A DNA stretch of 64,000 bases, taken from contig CAZLQF010000004.1 of assembly GCA_964561545.1 (NCBI GenBank), positions 73,869 through 137,868 on the forward strand, in the 5' to 3' direction. Under the pieces are notes generated by a model. That model ran no database searches, had not been told where the DNA came from, and saw only the letters and a program-made list of their open reading frames with translations. Positions 63,645-64,000 of this stretch are shown here, one piece after another (position 1 is the stretch's first letter; each line of letters opens with the position of its first letter). This DNA is from CAZLQF01 sp964561545 (GTDB taxonomy: Bacteria > Bacteroidota > Bacteroidia > CAILMK01 > CAYYUA01). A program made the translations under genes and the position numbers.

Positions 63645-64000
63645 TGCTATTCATAAAGGGCTAAACCGAGCTTTCGAGATACTAAAAGGCTCAATACTTT
63701 TTCATAGAGGGAATTGAAACAAGATTAATGATTGCTATTTGTTCACTATAATCATGCCATTTAACACTTAATTTCAAGAATAATTCTGTTAACTGGTTTA
63801 GCAAAAATAATGAAAACTCAAAGCTCCTCATCTCTACACATTTAAATTTTTGGTAATCAATACTTTACTTAGAAAGGTAGCGTAACCATAAAATGTCCTG
63901 ACTTTTACAATAGTTAGGTCAAGCTTTTAAGACTTCCGAATGGGGTGGAGTTTGTCTCCTGTTACTTTTTTATAATCGGAACGATGCTGTACCGATAGCG
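63645..64000. other. Terminal non-coding stretch
   Basis: 356 bases from the DUF502 stop to the window edge. No start of a recognisable gene, RNA gene or clear hairpin is visible; the next gene may begin outside. Confidence 0.4.

Noticed and set aside
1..64000. CRISPR arrays, insertion sequences, prophage or toxin-antitoxin modules
   Set aside because: No regularly spaced direct repeats, transposase or integrase motifs, attachment-site duplications or paired small toxin-antitoxin genes were found on either strand.

Overview
This window is a 64 kb stretch of an ordinary, gene-dense, AT-rich bacterial chromosome from the phylum Bacteroidota, most likely order Cytophagales (inference). Support comes from C-terminal type IX secretion (T9SS) sorting domains on two secreted metallopeptidases, Omp28, DUF6029, DUF6503 and DUF5522 proteins, a BshB1 deacetylase (bacillithiol pathway), unusually long NusB (317 aa) and SecA (1107 aa), the near absence of Shine-Dalgarno sequences, and Bacteroidota-type promoters (TTTG, about 20 bases, then TAnnTTTG). 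I found 48 protein genes and one tRNA gene. There is no insertion sequence, prophage, CRISPR array, rRNA or obvious genomic island.

Layout. 1-5 kb: SppA, a DUF6503 lipoprotein, an AcpH-like protein coupled to a PorV/PorQ-like outer-membrane protein. 5-16 kb: aconitase, RlmN, an S41 protease, an inositol-phosphatase/isocitrate dehydrogenase pair and Tex. 16-22 kb: aldo/keto reductase, an FAD-dependent reductase, then an envelope cluster DUF6029-Omp28-DUF1684. 22-28 kb: accA, nusB, a leucine-type dehydrogenase, an ABC half-transporter and a tiny DUF5522 protein. 28-33 kb: a DUF2779 two-nuclease fusion, bshB1, fmt, a class IV aminotransferase. 33-40 kb: an RND pump and TolC-like channel without a membrane-fusion protein, then a beta-barrel protein ending in a SPOR domain. 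40-48 kb: a T9SS-exported M28 peptidase, pth, rplY, prs, tRNA-Gln, a Gfo/Idh/MocA oxidoreductase, a CPBP protease, an HTH regulator. 48-53 kb: pheT, a coiled-coil protein, zapA and rny, with a long RNA hairpin between the last two. 53-64 kb: a thioredoxin-like protein, a T9SS-exported M43 metalloprotease, an M20 amidohydrolase, the overlapping genes secA-deoC-SPOR, purD and a DUF502 membrane protein.

The genes mostly serve core functions: translation (pheT, fmt, pth, rplY, rlmN, tRNA-Gln), RNA turnover and transcription (rny, nusB, tex), central carbon metabolism (aconitase, isocitrate dehydrogenase), purine and fatty-acid synthesis (purD, prs, accA), secretion (secA, sppA) and envelope upkeep. 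I do not see a convincing new multi-gene system. The items most worth a second look are the rod-like hairpin between zapA and rny, the coiled-coil partner of zapA, the DUF2779 nuclease-exonuclease fusion, the ABC half-transporter with an altered Walker B site and no adjacent partner, and the beta-barrel/SPOR protein.
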